Source: Gammaproteobacteria bacterium RIFCSPHIGHO2_02_FULL_42_43
GTDB taxonomy: Bacteria > Pseudomonadota > Gammaproteobacteria > Coxiellales > Coxiellaceae
Assembly (NCBI GenBank): GCA_001801425.1
Contig: MGXR01000011.1
Coordinates: 45,109 to 109,108, forward strand
Length of the DNA: 64,000 nucleotides
Direction: 5' to 3'
The notes under the pieces are model-generated. The model was given only the letters and a program-made list of their open reading frames with translations, was not told the DNA's origin and ran no database searches. Position 1 is the stretch's first letter, and each line of letters opens with the position of its first letter. The translations under genes and the position numbers were made by a program. This document shows positions 53,750 to 62,834 of the stretch, one piece after another.

Positions 53750-55090
53750 TTAAATATTTTTATCAAGACTATGGTACGGTCCATAAACCGCCTTAATCAC
53801 AGGATTTGGTGTATTGCTTGTCAACACAATAATCCAAAATTCTTTTCCGCCAGGTATTACACGCACTACAACGTGGCCCATGGTATTTTTGTAATACTGT
53901 TCTATGGGCCCTTGGTTTTTCGCTCCGAATGAAGGCAAAGAAAGATCGTTCAATTTAAAATACTGTAGCGCAAACAAATCTCTCACGTAATTATAATTGA
54001 GCATGCTAGTTGTTCTTAGTAACATATCAAAAGTTGTTTGCGTCACAGCCCAATTTTGTTGAATCCAAATCAGTGGCCTCAATGTTTTTACAAAAATATT
54101 ACTTTGCGCATCATCAAATCCATGATGATCCATTGTTGCAACATCTACGGTGCCGATCACAGGTGCTGCTACCGCTTCCGCAGAAGTACTGACATCATTC
54201 CCAGATAATTCACGTCCTGTCATATCGCCACCGGTAAAATAACGAAATGGGCCGTAATCAATACGAAAACCATTAGATAAATCATTTTCAGGTTCGGCAT
54301 TGCCCGTCAAATCATTTTCTGCACGAGGAAAGAAATAATACGTTTTAAGTCCTTTTCCGGTCCAAACATATCCATCTCCAATAATATTTTGCACTTCAAA
54401 ATCATGGCGTGGATGATAGATCAAATGAATTTGCTTATTGCTTCCCACAGTAAATTTTTCAGCATTCAAATGTTTTTGTTTCACCTGATATTCAACGAAT
54501 CGTTTATAATTTTGCATTGTTAGCGCAGTTAATCGTCGATAATTATTTTTAGAATTTACGTATTGATCTACATTGCCGGGAAAATCGCCGTGATGATTGT
54601 AATCCGGATAACTGCGATCAATCAGTGTTTGAATATGAATTTCTTTTTCTAATCCCGCAACACCAATTAATTTATAATTCCCATTTGAATCGGTTGGGCG
54701 ACTTGGATTCCATTCACCCACGTGATCAAAATGGTAATGTGAAATCACAACGTAATTTAATATAGTTGGATGTGGGGAATATATTTTTATGAAATGCGCA
54801 ACCCATTCATACGGTGTTTTGCTGTTATTAGGCAACACAGAGGAATATTGGACAAGTTCAGCATTTTTTATATCTTTATTTTTTGGCACCATATCGCCTA
54901 AGTCATACAACAAAGTGGTGCCATCTGGAAAAATCATAAAAGTTGAGTTCCCCGCGCCCTCGTGAATATGATAAATATCTAATTCGCCTGCTTGCCATCG
55001 CGGTAATGGTTTACCAATCACAAATGCGGTGTTCGATGCAAATATATTTTGGATAAATAAAAATGCGGAGAACACGATTAGTTTTTTCAT
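53750..55090 (-). CDS. Secreted MBL-fold metallo-hydrolase
   Basis: Signal peptide (MKKLIVFSAFLFIQNIFA) followed by a metallo-beta-lactamase domain with His118-x-His120-x-Asp122-His123 (ISHYHFDHVGE). Further metal ligands lie in FTGGDMTG and MDHHGFDD. The layout (long insertion, about 428 mature residues) recalls ComEC-like and other hydrolase subfamilies; the substrate is unknown. ATG 55090 is preferred over 55126. It is the only large gene of the second island module and faces the opposite way to abiE. Confidence 0.85.
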   Translation of the reverse strand: MKKLIVFSAFLFIQNIFASNTAFVIGKPLPRWQAGELDIYHIHEGAGNSTFMIFPDGTTLLYDLGDMVPKNKDIKNAELVQYSSVLPNNSKTPYEWVAHFIKIYSPHPTILNYVVISHYHFDHVGEWNPSRPTDSNGNYKLIGVAGLEKEIHIQTLIDRSYPDYNHHGDFPGNVDQYVNSKNNYRRLTALTMQNYKRFVEYQVKQKHLNAEKFTVGSNKQIHLIYHPRHDFEVQNIIGDGYVWTGKGLKTYYFFPRAENDLTGNAEPENDLSNGFRIDYGPFRYFTGGDMTGRELSGNDVSTSAEAVAAPVIGTVDVATMDHHGFDDAQSNIFVKTLRPLIWIQQNWAVTQTTFDMLLRTTSMLNYNYVRDLFALQYFKLNDLSLPSFGAKNQGPIEQYYKNTMGHVVVRVIPGGKEFWIIVLTSNTPNPVIKAVYGPYHSLDKNI

Positions 55091-55385
55091 TTTTATGATC
55101 CTAACTTTTAACCACATGACTATCATGTGGTTTACGTTTTGTAATTCATAATTTAACTTTTCTGATTTGCAATACCAATAAGTATGGGGTCAGGGTATTC
55201 ATTATACATTTTTACGAATATCCTTTATCGCTTAAATATACATATCACCAAAATTTAGCACTATTTACCGGTATTGTTAACTAAAATTTAGTGAAGTATT
55301 TGTAGAAATTTAGATCAGCTCATGGTAGCCTTTCAACCTTTAAGAATTTGTTAACAGGGAGTTGTACAGAATCGTGGAGGTGTAC

Positions 55386-55586
55386 GTGCGACTCTCTGAT
55401 ATTAGAAAAAATGCGCCACAAGTGTGGCACACCTCGAAACAATTTATTTCATATCCTGAATTGATGCAGGCGCTCGACCCTGAAAGCGTTGCGGTATCAA
55501 CGAGCCAATTTTGGGACACTCGCACCCAGCTCGCTGCAACAACGCACAATCTTACTCAATTAAAAAACCTCTATTTTTCCGCATAA
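55386..55586 (+). CDS. Small protein (66 aa) at the end of a cassette
   Basis: GTG 55386 has a strong GGAGG site five bases upstream. The protein is not recognised. Its last part (SQFWDTRTQLAATT) is echoed by SQKWDTRPQLTTTT in the same frame before att copy 4 (about 56675-56758), where the 5' part is lost. Both copies end about 50 bp before an att repeat, so this ORF tail travels with the module end. The rest of 55127-55385 shows nothing coding. Confidence 0.45.
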   Translation: MRLSDIRKNAPQVWHTSKQFISYPELMQALDPESVAVSTSQFWDTRTQLAATTHNLTQLKNLYFSA

Positions 55587-55635
55587 AATGATTGTTCGGT
55601 ATTGTAGTTTATTGCTATTATCCGTTTTCGTATGT

Positions 55636-55677
55636 TTCGTAATCAGTAGGTCGTCCGTTCGATTCGGATCATCGGCA
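55636..55677 (+). repeat. att-like repeat, copy 3
   Basis: Exact 42-bp repeat of the tRNA-Thr end. Its left arm (TTATTGCTATTATCCGTTTTCGTATG-like) is shared with copy 4, and its right arm (55678-55760) with copies 2 and 5. Confidence 0.92.
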
Positions 55678-55894
55678 GAGACTGATTAAAATAATTTAAA
55701 ATCAACTTGAATTGACAGTAAAGCGCATAGCTGCAAAATGGGTAACTGTCAGATTAGATCGTAACTAATGCAGATTAATAGAATTTACGGAAAAATTGTT
55801 GCTTAACCCCATACCACTCAACTTATCAAAACCGAAAGTTCGCATCTTGAGGTCTGAGAGGTCTGAGAGGTATATACATCAAGAGGTTTTGTGC

Positions 55895-55967
55895 TATAAT
55901 TTCGCTACCTCCCCTACCGTTTCGTCGGTAGGGTACAAGGCTCTTTCGGGAGCCTTTGTTTTTTGTA
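55895..55967 (+). ncRNA. Short leader RNA: two hairpins ending in a terminator
   Basis: TATAAT (55895-55900) is followed by an 8-bp hairpin CCCTACCG/CGGTAGGG (55912-55933) and then AAGGCTC/GAGCCTT (55937-55956) with T6. The whole transcript would be about 55 nt. The NYN gene begins at once after the T-run, so this is an attenuator-like leader or an independent small RNA. No convincing -35 box is seen. Confidence 0.6.
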
Positions 55968-55980
55968 TGGATTTAGTTTC

Positions 55981-56631
55981 GTGAGTAATACCCCTAACAA
56001 AAAGTCTAGAGCGATCATTTATATCGACGGTTTTAATTTATATTTTGGCGCGTTGAAAAAGACTGAATATAAGTGGCTGAATTTAGAAAAATTATTTCAA
56101 AACTTGTTGGGTGAACATCATCATATTACAGAGATTAAATATTTCACCGCGCGCATATCACCACGCCCAGGCAATCCTCATTCACCAGATAGACAAAAAG
56201 CTTATTTAAAAGCGTTAGAACATTACTGTCGAACAGTCAAAATTTATTACGGTCATTTTTTATCGCACAAAATAAAAGTAAAAGTCGATAATCCGCCAAA
56301 AGGTTGCCCGAGTTATGTGACCGCTGTCGATACAAAAGAAAAAGGTTCTGATGTAAATCTTGCACTACATATTTTAAATGACGCATGGCACGATCGCTAC
56401 GATTACGCGATTTTAGTTTCAAACGATAGCGATATTGCTGGCGCATTGAAATTTGCGAAAGAAGAACACAACAAAAAAATTGGTTTGATTACTCCGGGGC
56501 ATCGCCATCCGAGCCAAACATTAATGCAGTACAAAGATTTTATGAAAATAATACGTCCATCTGTTCTTGCAGACTCGCAATTACCAAATCATATTTCGGG
56601 CACGAATATTTCAAAACCTGCGAGCTGGTAA
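55981..56631 (+). CDS. NYN (PIN-like nuclease) domain protein
   Basis: LabA/DUF88-type NYN domain. The acidic metal site is visible: Asp16 (IIYIDGFNLYF), the Asp of KEKGSDVNLALHIL, and the DSD of LVSNDSDIAGAL. NYN proteins are predicted RNases. Length (216) is the size of the domain alone plus a short tail. GTG 55981 is chosen; TTG 55963 extends it into the terminator. It is the only gene of its cassette (55678-56840). Confidence 0.85.
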   Translation: MSNTPNKKSRAIIYIDGFNLYFGALKKTEYKWLNLEKLFQNLLGEHHHITEIKYFTARISPRPGNPHSPDRQKAYLKALEHYCRTVKIYYGHFLSHKIKVKVDNPPKGCPSYVTAVDTKEKGSDVNLALHILNDAWHDRYDYAILVSNDSDIAGALKFAKEEHNKKIGLITPGHRHPSQTLMQYKDFMKIIRPSVLADSQLPNHISGTNISKPASW

Positions 56632-56798
56632 TAAAATCTGACGCACTGCGTCGGAAATTCACATAGCCAAAAATGGGACACTCGCCCCCAACTCACCACA
56701 ACAACATACAAAACACCACAATCACCTAAACCCCATTTTTACAGCATATAATCATTGTCACTTATTGTGATTTATTGCTATTATTCGCTTTCATATGT

Positions 56799-56840
56799 TT
56801 CGTAATCAGTAGGTCGTCCATTCGATTCGGATCATCGGCA
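56799..56840 (+). repeat. att-like repeat, copy 4
   Basis: 42-bp repeat of the tRNA-Thr end with one change (GTCCG to GTCCA). The left side matches copy 3 over about 160 bp; the right arm of copies 2, 3 and 5 is missing. Confidence 0.9.
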
Positions 56841-56890
56841 GAGATATAATTGATAGTATGCTGATAAATTATCACGCGACGCAATTAAAA

Positions 56891-57850
56891 TTAAGTTCGT
56901 TTTAATTTTAGAATAGCAAGATGTGGATCATCGTGTTGTTTTTCTATCATTAATTTTCGTATACGATCAAAATGGTTGTAGCCTGCAATAAAGATCCCAT
57001 GCGGATTATTTCTGATGGAACGCCATAGCGACTTGTCCCGATATTTTTCATCCATAATCATATTAAAATAATGTATGCATTGAATCAGTATTTCGGCATC
57101 ATTATGTTTTGCGCACTCCGAGTAAGGTGTTTCGTTACGTATCATTTGAAAAAGCAGTGAAAATAAATTACTAAAAATAGATCGGGCACGCTGATTTCCC
57201 TCTGCATCAACTACCATAAAGTTTTTTTGATGATTTTGTTCATAATAAAGGATCATTTTTTTTAAAACGTAATCCTGTAGTGCTTTTGATGTGTTTGGAC
57301 CGAATGGTGTATAACCAGATAATGAAAAGGTATCGCGTAAATTTGTATGAGTCTGTAGCGTTTGCTTTAAAAGCAAATAATTGTTGTAATCAGATGTTGG
57401 ATACTTGAGAAAATATTGTTGTGTGCGAAGTGAGAAAGTGTTTTTGTAATATTCTTCAAAATCGAGATCAGTTTTGACAAGTGCTGTTGCATCATCCCAT
57501 GATTTGCAGACAAATCCCAAGTTAACGTATTTTTCATAATGATCTGGCGAACGCTCTGGCGTGCTTTCTAAATAGGCGATTGCTTGCATATGATTAAAAA
57601 AAGTGTTTGCCAATGCCACAATACAAGACCAACTAATTTGTTTCATATCGTGTTGTTCTGGTATTAAAAATTTGGTTGCTGTTTGAAGATCACCATATGT
57701 CAGATTAAAATGATCAGAACAATCTGCTGGCAATTGTGTTAATTTCCCTTCCGTGGTGCGCCATAAAAAACTATACAGAACGAGTGAAAAAAATAACGAT
57801 GTCGCAATGGAGTGACATAATTCAAAAATATTTTTTGGCGTGAAACGCAT
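56891..57850 (-). CDS. Membrane-anchored protein of unknown function (319 aa)
   Basis: Not recognised. A single N-terminal membrane anchor (IATSLFFSLVLYSFLW) precedes a helical domain. Residues about 70-125 (VNLGFVCKSWDDATALV) resemble the end of an F-box, but the first helix is weak, so this is only a suggestion. The rest is Tyr/Asn-rich. It is the first gene of the distal island block; AT-rich codon use fits recent transfer. Confidence 0.55.
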   Translation of the reverse strand: MRFTPKNIFELCHSIATSLFFSLVLYSFLWRTTEGKLTQLPADCSDHFNLTYGDLQTATKFLIPEQHDMKQISWSCIVALANTFFNHMQAIAYLESTPERSPDHYEKYVNLGFVCKSWDDATALVKTDLDFEEYYKNTFSLRTQQYFLKYPTSDYNNYLLLKQTLQTHTNLRDTFSLSGYTPFGPNTSKALQDYVLKKMILYYEQNHQKNFMVVDAEGNQRARSIFSNLFSLLFQMIRNETPYSECAKHNDAEILIQCIHYFNMIMDEKYRDKSLWRSIRNNPHGIFIAGYNHFDRIRKLMIEKQHDDPHLAILKLKRT

Positions 57851-58091
57851 TATATTCCCCGATCATTTCTCAATATTATTTTTCTTGGTTCATATGGTAA
57901 GAAGCACTCTTTTGATGGGAAATGCATCATACTGAGATCGCCGAAATTGTTCAATAAGTGTTCAATATAGATACTGTGCTTTAATGCGCTGTTAAGAAAA
58001 TTATTCTATTGACATCCGACTACTGGTGAAGTAACCTTCGCATGTTTTGTTTAATTAATAACCAATCGCACAAAATGCGGGAGTTTTTACT

Positions 58092-58487
58092 ATGACACTT
58101 AAGACATTATTAAAAGTAACAGTCGCTACAACATTATGTGTTGCATCCATTGCAACATTTGCTGCAACAGCAACACCTGGTTATCGTATTTTCAACCAAA
58201 GCAGCGGGATGAGCGCAGCAACTTACACCACAACCAATAATCCAACTGGTGATTGCACTGGCGTGACATTCCCAACACCAATAGACAGCAACGATAATGG
58301 CACATTAACTATCACTTCATTTACACCTGGTTCAATTTGTTCAACACAATACAAATCATCTTATACTGGTGGTACTTGCTTAGTGACTATTTCGTATGGA
58401 GTCAGTGGTGCTATAACAATGTACGCAACACCATTGAGCGCTGCTTGCTCAGCAATCAATGGTAATACAGCGGTTGTGTTGTATTAA
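58092..58487 (+). CDS. Small secreted protein (131 aa)
   Basis: Not recognised. A signal peptide (MTLKTLLKVTVATTLCVASI...AFA) precedes a Thr/Ser/Gly-rich, probably beta-structured mature protein with five Cys. GGGAG precedes ATG 58092. Composition recalls secreted adhesin-like or pilin-like small proteins but no motif supports either. Confidence 0.6.
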   Translation: MTLKTLLKVTVATTLCVASIATFAATATPGYRIFNQSSGMSAATYTTTNNPTGDCTGVTFPTPIDSNDNGTLTITSFTPGSICSTQYKSSYTGGTCLVTISYGVSGAITMYATPLSAACSAINGNTAVVLY

Positions 58488-58561
58488 TTCAAAAAATATT
58501 AGGATCACACTTTTCTTAATCATTGTGTGATCCATTTTTATCAACTTATTTCGCAGAAGAA

Positions 58562-59086
58562 ATGGGTATGCAAAATCAACAAACTGTATCGCTAGCACAA
58601 GTGCAGCATCAATTGGCTTTAGCGGGTCATAATCTTACCCAGATTTTTTCAGATTTATTATTTATTGGATTGGTCATTGGTATTTTTGCTTGTTTGATTT
58701 TATTTAGATGTTCTCTATATAAAACCATGCATCTCGTTCCAAAAGAAAAACGCATTTTTCCAAATTGGTTTATTTGGATGGGATTGATTCCCTTGATCAA
58801 CATCATTTTCGATTCTATGATGTTACCGTTTGGCATTCCGCATGGTCTGCGCGACACTGTGCCCAACAACATCAAAGCTGTGCGCACTACAAGAACACTG
58901 AAAATCTTGGGATTATGCATGATGCTCATTGGGATATTTGATAGCATTATTATCGTTATGAATCCACAGTTTTTATCACCGATGCAAAACGTAGTTCTCA
59001 CTATCATTTGCATTGTTCTCGTTATTATTTATTGGTGCAAAACAGTTTCATTCAGAAAAAAATATTTATCACAATCTATAAGTTAA
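58562..59086 (+). CDS. Four-helix membrane protein (175 aa)
   Basis: Not recognised. Four hydrophobic segments (residues about 28-50, 72-92, 120-140, 148-168). ATG 58562 or 58568 (AGAAG nine bases upstream) are the likely starts; the open frame from 58523 adds 13 codons. It lies 75 bp after the secreted protein gene. Confidence 0.6.
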   Translation: MGMQNQQTVSLAQVQHQLALAGHNLTQIFSDLLFIGLVIGIFACLILFRCSLYKTMHLVPKEKRIFPNWFIWMGLIPLINIIFDSMMLPFGIPHGLRDTVPNNIKAVRTTRTLKILGLCMMLIGIFDSIIIVMNPQFLSPMQNVVLTIICIVLVIIYWCKTVSFRKKYLSQSIS

Positions 59087-59168
59087 TCAATTAGCGTCAT
59101 GATGATTTTAAAAATATTTTGCTGCGCCATCAATATTTTTATCGCATGGCGCAACAAAATTTATGAAA

Positions 59169-59624
59169 TTATAATATTGACACCCTGGTACAACGAATCA
59201 AAACATTTGGCGTGATGTGTTTTCCGCTGGCGCTTTGAATCCACACGTCGATATTTTTACCATTATATTTTCCACGCACAAAATAATGTTGTCCGGGTTG
59301 CAATGTGGCGTGGAGCTGACCTTGCCCAACATATTGACCACCTAAAAGACCGTTCATGTAGCGTACAGAAATACCAAAAGTATGTGGTTGGTTAGGAGTC
59401 ACAGGCGCGTTAGCTGTGCCATTCCAAAATGTTCCTGCAGACTCGTAACCTTGGTGATCGATTGTGGATACATAAGTGTGTATCCAATCACCATACGCAA
59501 ATAATTTTCTTGCGCCACTAATTGTGGTGCCTTGGCTTTGCGCTTGTGTTACTGAATAGTTGGATGCGCAACTTGCAAGAAACAAACAAAACAATATCAC
59601 AGAAAACTTAATATAATTTTTCAC
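59169..59624 (-). CDS. Lipoprotein of unknown function (151 aa)
   Basis: Lipobox LASC (Cys19) after a hydrophobic leader (VILFCLFLASC). The mature part is beta-rich, Gly/Gln-rich. Not recognised. It follows the next gene by 26 bp on the same strand, forming a two-lipoprotein operon. Confidence 0.62.
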   Translation of the reverse strand: MKNYIKFSVILFCLFLASCASNYSVTQAQSQGTTISGARKLFAYGDWIHTYVSTIDHQGYESAGTFWNGTANAPVTPNQPHTFGISVRYMNGLLGGQYVGQGQLHATLQPGQHYFVRGKYNGKNIDVWIQSASGKHITPNVLIRCTRVSIL

Positions 59625-59650
59625 AACGTGCTCCTTATGCTAATAAAAAT

Positions 59651-60121
59651 TTATTTTGATAATTGATCGTCACAACGCCCTTTCCCACTCCAAAAATTAT
59701 TATTATAACTACGTGTGATGTAATGCACATTTTGATGTGATGTCACATTGCGCACTCTTAACGAACAATAGTCACCACTGCCTTTAGGTGCGTAAGTGAT
59801 TTTGTAGATATTATTTGGCTGTGGTGTAAACGAAAATACAGTCAAAGTACAGGTGGCATACTCGTTGTTCTCACTTACTTGCACAGTCACTAATTTGTCA
59901 GCTGGAATAACAGTGTATCCACCAGCGCCACCCAAAAGCGGGGTAGAATGTGTGCGCTTAAGGTCGGTACACAGTTTTGCATTTTGAAATAAGAAAACAG
60001 AATTATTATTTTCTAATTTCGCTGTGGGACCCGCATTTTTTATTTGATAAACTGGGGCGCAACCTGATAATAAAATTACTGAAAGCAAAAGTGCAGATGT
60101 TGTGAATGATATCCATTGCAT
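59651..60121 (-). CDS. Lipoprotein of unknown function (156 aa)
   Basis: Lipobox LSGC (Cys21) after ALLLSVILLSGC. The mature part has five Cys and an Asn-rich stretch. Not recognised. First gene of a two-lipoprotein operon; AAGGAG precedes ATG 60121. The following 60122-60334 has no gene. Confidence 0.62.
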   Translation of the reverse strand: MQWISFTTSALLLSVILLSGCAPVYQIKNAGPTAKLENNNSVFLFQNAKLCTDLKRTHSTPLLGGAGGYTVIPADKLVTVQVSENNEYATCTLTVFSFTPQPNNIYKITYAPKGSGDYCSLRVRNVTSHQNVHYITRSYNNNFWSGKGRCDDQLSK

Positions 60122-60333
60122 CTCGAAAACTCCTTGTAATAAATATAAAGCTATTTTAATTTTAACAAGTATTGATCAAACTTGGTATGTTACCTAACAT
60201 TGAAAATCAATGCATTACATTTAAATTTCGCGACAGCGACTAACAGGAAGATGCAAAAAGCAGTAGTGCGATATAGTGAGTTTTGATATGCTTTACTTAA
60301 CAACACCCGCCACGCCTCTTAACAATGTGCACT

Positions 60334-60507
60334 CCGACGGGTTTTTTTGCGCATACCGGGTTTTTGAAAATTGCACCGCTCCCTTACGGTCGCGGCTCCG
60401 ATTGTGGGATCGGAGCCAATGCGCGCAAGCGAGCGGGTTTTTTCTTTGCGCGCGTAAGCAAGCGATATAAATGAGCAAGGAGCCGCGCGCGTAAGCAAGC
60501 GATATTT
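60334..60507. repeat. REP-like block, duplicated with the tRNA-like gene
   Basis: The block from GCGCATACCGGGTTTT to the tRNA copies the 48599-48777 block, with an inserted inverted GGCTCCGAT...ATCGGAGCC pair and two 37-bp units instead of three (60448-60484 and a partial copy). This shows that upstream DNA was duplicated with the tRNA. Confidence 0.8.
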
Positions 60508-60513
60508 TCTTTA

Positions 60514-60586
60514 GCCGATGTAGCTCAGTTGGTAGAGCAACTGATTCATAATCAGTAGGTCGCCTGTTCGATTCGGATCATCGGCA
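60514..60586 (+). tRNA. tRNA-Thr-derived copy with CAT anticodon (possible pseudogene)
   Basis: The body matches the tRNA-Thr at 48778 (same acceptor, D arm, anticodon stem and discriminator A). The anticodon loop is TTCATAA, so CGT became CAT. The T arm also changes (GCCTG for GTCCG), giving one mismatch (C50 opposite A64). It could be charged with Met, or be dead. It ends with the island-side right arm. Confidence 0.7.
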
Positions 60587-60676
60587 GAGATTGATTAAAA
60601 TAATTTAAAATCAACTTGAACTGACAGTAAAGCGCATAGCTGCAAAATGGGTAACTGTCAGATCAAGTCGGAACTT
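60587..60676 (+). repeat. Conserved right arm after tRNA-like copy 5
   Basis: About 90 bp matching 53641-53730 and 55678-55760. It includes the stem CTGACAGT/ACTGTCAG. It probably marks the outer right end of the island; trpR follows 85 bp later. Confidence 0.85.
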
Positions 60677-60761
60677 TTACATAGAATTCCGATCGTTTGA
60701 GATCGGACGAATTATACTGCGTACGCTAACGCAATTATATCCGTGTTTTTTGTTATTTATA

Positions 60762-61040
60762 TTACGACACCATATTTTTTTTCAAAAATTGAATTGTGTT
60801 GTCGCTCAGTGATTTGAGTGCGTTAGAGCCGCGAGTGATTTTGGCGATACTGACGTGATATTTTAGAGCGATGTCGCGCTGGGTTAATTTTTCTTTTAAT
60901 AATTCTTGAATGATGGTGTAACGATCGGCAATATCATTTTTTTCTTCGATCGTTAAAAAACAATCGAGGAGTTGGGATAATTCAGTTTGATTTTTTGCTT
61001 TAAGGCAGAGGGATAGGAATTTGTGCCAGTGGGGTTTCAT
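60762..61040 (-). CDS. trpR: Trp operon repressor
   Basis: Tryptophan-dependent DNA-binding repressor. The helix-turn-helix (LTQRDIALKYHVSIAKITRG) and following SNALKSL match TrpR. The 92-residue length is slightly shorter than E. coli (108). It is the last gene of the transporter cluster, 60 bp after the ABC ATPase and on the same strand, so it may be co-transcribed and autoregulated. A REP-like half-repeat lies between them. Confidence 0.9.
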   Translation of the reverse strand: MKPHWHKFLSLCLKAKNQTELSQLLDCFLTIEEKNDIADRYTIIQELLKEKLTQRDIALKYHVSIAKITRGSNALKSLSDNTIQFLKKNMVS

Positions 61041-61044
61041 ATTT

Positions 61045-61073
61045 TCCCGCTCCCTTACGGTCGCGGCTCCTTG
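61045..61073. repeat. REP-like repeat copy (inverted)
   Basis: CCGCTCCCTTACGGTCGCGG + CTCCTTG, the same form as at 60390-60410. It separates trpR from the ABC ATPase gene. Confidence 0.6.
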
Positions 61074-61101
61074 CTTATTGATGCGTGTGCTTCCGTAAAT
61101 A

Positions 61102-61845
61102 TTAATAACAATTTTTCAATAAATCCGTCATTGATAAAGATTTTTTTTCAGCATCTTTGACATCGAAAATAATTTTTCCATCGTGAATCGCGATCAATCG
61201 CGTGCCGTATTGTAGCGCATAATTAAGTTCGTGTGTTGTCATAAGACAAGTCAGTTTATTTTTTTGCACCACGTCATGCGTAAATTCCATCACTTGATCT
61301 GATTTTTTCGGATCGAGTGCGCTCGTGTGTTCATCCAACAGCAACACATCCGGTTGATGACGTAGATACAATGCAAACGCCAACATTTGCTGCTCCCCAC
61401 CTGATAAATTTTTCACGCGAGTTTTTAGGAGAGTGCCTAATTTTGGATTGAAGCGAGATAAATATTCTGGTAATTGCGCGACAAATGTCTTTTGGAAAAA
61501 TGGTTTTCGCGTCACTTGAAGATAAGTGGATTCGATGAGTATCGCATTTTCTAAAATCGTCAAATCTAAAAATATACTTTCCGAAATGAATTGCGTTAGG
61601 GTGACGGCGCAGCTTCGAATTTCAGCGGATGTGTATTGCTCGATGGGTTTTTGTTTGAAAAAAATATCACCATTTGTGTGACGATACGTTTGATTAATTA
61701 ATTTAATGAGTGTGCTTTTTCCAGAACCGTTACCGCCCAAAATCACAACGAATTCGTGTGCATCAACGGATAAATTCAGATGATCGATAATTTTTCTGTC
61801 GCCGATAGAAAATCCCACTTGCTTAAACTCAATCAGCGGTGGCAT
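61102..61845 (-). CDS. ABC transporter ATP-binding protein (tryptophan-type importer)
   Basis: ATPase subunit. Walker A (GGNGSGKST), ABC signature (NLSGGEQQM), Walker B (VLLLDEHTSALD) and the H-loop (MTTHEL) are all present. ATG 61845 (MPPLIEFKQVGFSI) overlaps the permease stop by 17 bases and is preferred over 61893. Together with the permease and binding protein it forms a CPTM-type importer like the tryptophan/tyrosine transporters of streptococci and chlamydiae. Confidence 0.9.
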   Translation of the reverse strand: MPPLIEFKQVGFSIGDRKIIDHLNLSVDAHEFVVILGGNGSGKSTLIKLINQTYRHTNGDIFFKQKPIEQYTSAEIRSCAVTLTQFISESIFLDLTILENAILIESTYLQVTRKPFFQKTFVAQLPEYLSRFNPKLGTLLKTRVKNLSGGEQQMLAFALYLRHQPDVLLLDEHTSALDPKKSDQVMEFTHDVVQKNKLTCLMTTHELNYALQYGTRLIAIHDGKIIFDVKDAEKKSLSMTDLLKNCY

Positions 61846-62719
61846 ACAATTCTCCACGTTGTTTGGTGTAATGTGCTGTCGATAAAAATGCAACCAGTAC
61901 TAATCCTAATACTAATCTCAAATAAATGGGATCAACGCCGAGCATCAGCAATCCGTTAACGATGAGATAATAAATAAATGCGCCAAGCAAACAGCCGAAC
62001 AATCCTATTGCAGCGCTAAAACGATTGTGTCTCGAAAATAAAACGCTAGCAATTTTCTTTCCGATCACCACAGCGCCGATGGCGGTGAGCGCCATGCCCA
62101 ACCCCATGTGAATATCGGCGTATCCACTGAGTTGCGCTGTCATCACACCGCACAACGCAGACAACATATTACTGATCGCTAATCCCAATCCTAAATAAAT
62201 CGCTGGTTTTTTTCCAAGTTTTCGCAAGAGATGCGGATTGCTGCCAAAAGCGCGCAATAGCAACCCAGTTTTGCTGTGTAAAAATAAAAATAATAAAAAG
62301 GCGAGTAGCAACGCAAACAAAATTAAAAAAATGGTGAGGATGGTTGGCGCGTTGTTTTGCAGGTATTGTAGAAAAATAGTGTTGTTGAGCAAACTGATAT
62401 TGGGCTGACCCATTACACCAAAATTAACACTATACAACATAAAAACCGCGAGAATGCCGGCGATCAGTGAATTTATTTTTGCAACGCGCTGCATGAGTGC
62501 GACGGCAATGCCAACGAGTGCGCCGCCGAGTAATGCACCAATAACACTTTCGATTTGAGTAAAATGACTTGTGATTAATTTTGCAAAAATAGCAGCGCCT
62601 AAAACAAATGTGCCTTCGACGGTTAAGTCGGTAATCATTAAAATTTCATAACTTAAATAAACGCCGAATGCGAGGGGGAGAAAGATCAGCGTTTGTTGTA
62701 GGGTGTTAATGAATAACAT
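61829..62719 (-). CDS. ABC transporter permease (BPD_transp_2)
   Basis: Inner-membrane permease with about nine hydrophobic segments. The family motif near the EAA loop is visible (LRAFGSNPHLLRKLGKKPAIY). Typical of branched-chain/tryptophan-type importers. It lies 115 bp after the binding protein gene, with a REP-like repeat in the gap. Confidence 0.88.
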   Translation of the reverse strand: MLFINTLQQTLIFLPLAFGVYLSYEILMITDLTVEGTFVLGAAIFAKLITSHFTQIESVIGALLGGALVGIAVALMQRVAKINSLIAGILAVFMLYSVNFGVMGQPNISLLNNTIFLQYLQNNAPTILTIFLILFALLLAFLLFLFLHSKTGLLLRAFGSNPHLLRKLGKKPAIYLGLGLAISNMLSALCGVMTAQLSGYADIHMGLGMALTAIGAVVIGKKIASVLFSRHNRFSAAIGLFGCLLGAFIYYLIVNGLLMLGVDPIYLRLVLGLVLVAFLSTAHYTKQRGELYATAD

Positions 62720-62751
62720 GTGTGTTTCTTATTTGTGTTTGTTTCATTAAG

Positions 62752-62800
62752 ATGATTTGCTTCGCAAATCCCGCTTGCTAACGCGCGCGGCTCCTTGCCA
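62752..62800. repeat. REP-like repeat copy
   Basis: GATTTGCTTCGCAAATC hairpin followed by CGCTTGCTAACGCGCGCGGC + TCC. It lies between the permease and binding-protein genes of one operon. Confidence 0.75.
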
Positions 62801-62834
62801 TTTTATGCGCGTGCTTCTGTGGTTTTATTTATAT

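Noticed and set aside
55340..55549. 69-aa minus-strand ORF
   Set aside because: No ribosome site; the plus-strand ORF here has GGAGG and is partly conserved.
60276..60478. Short ORFs over the REP block
   Set aside because: They are made of repeat sequence only.
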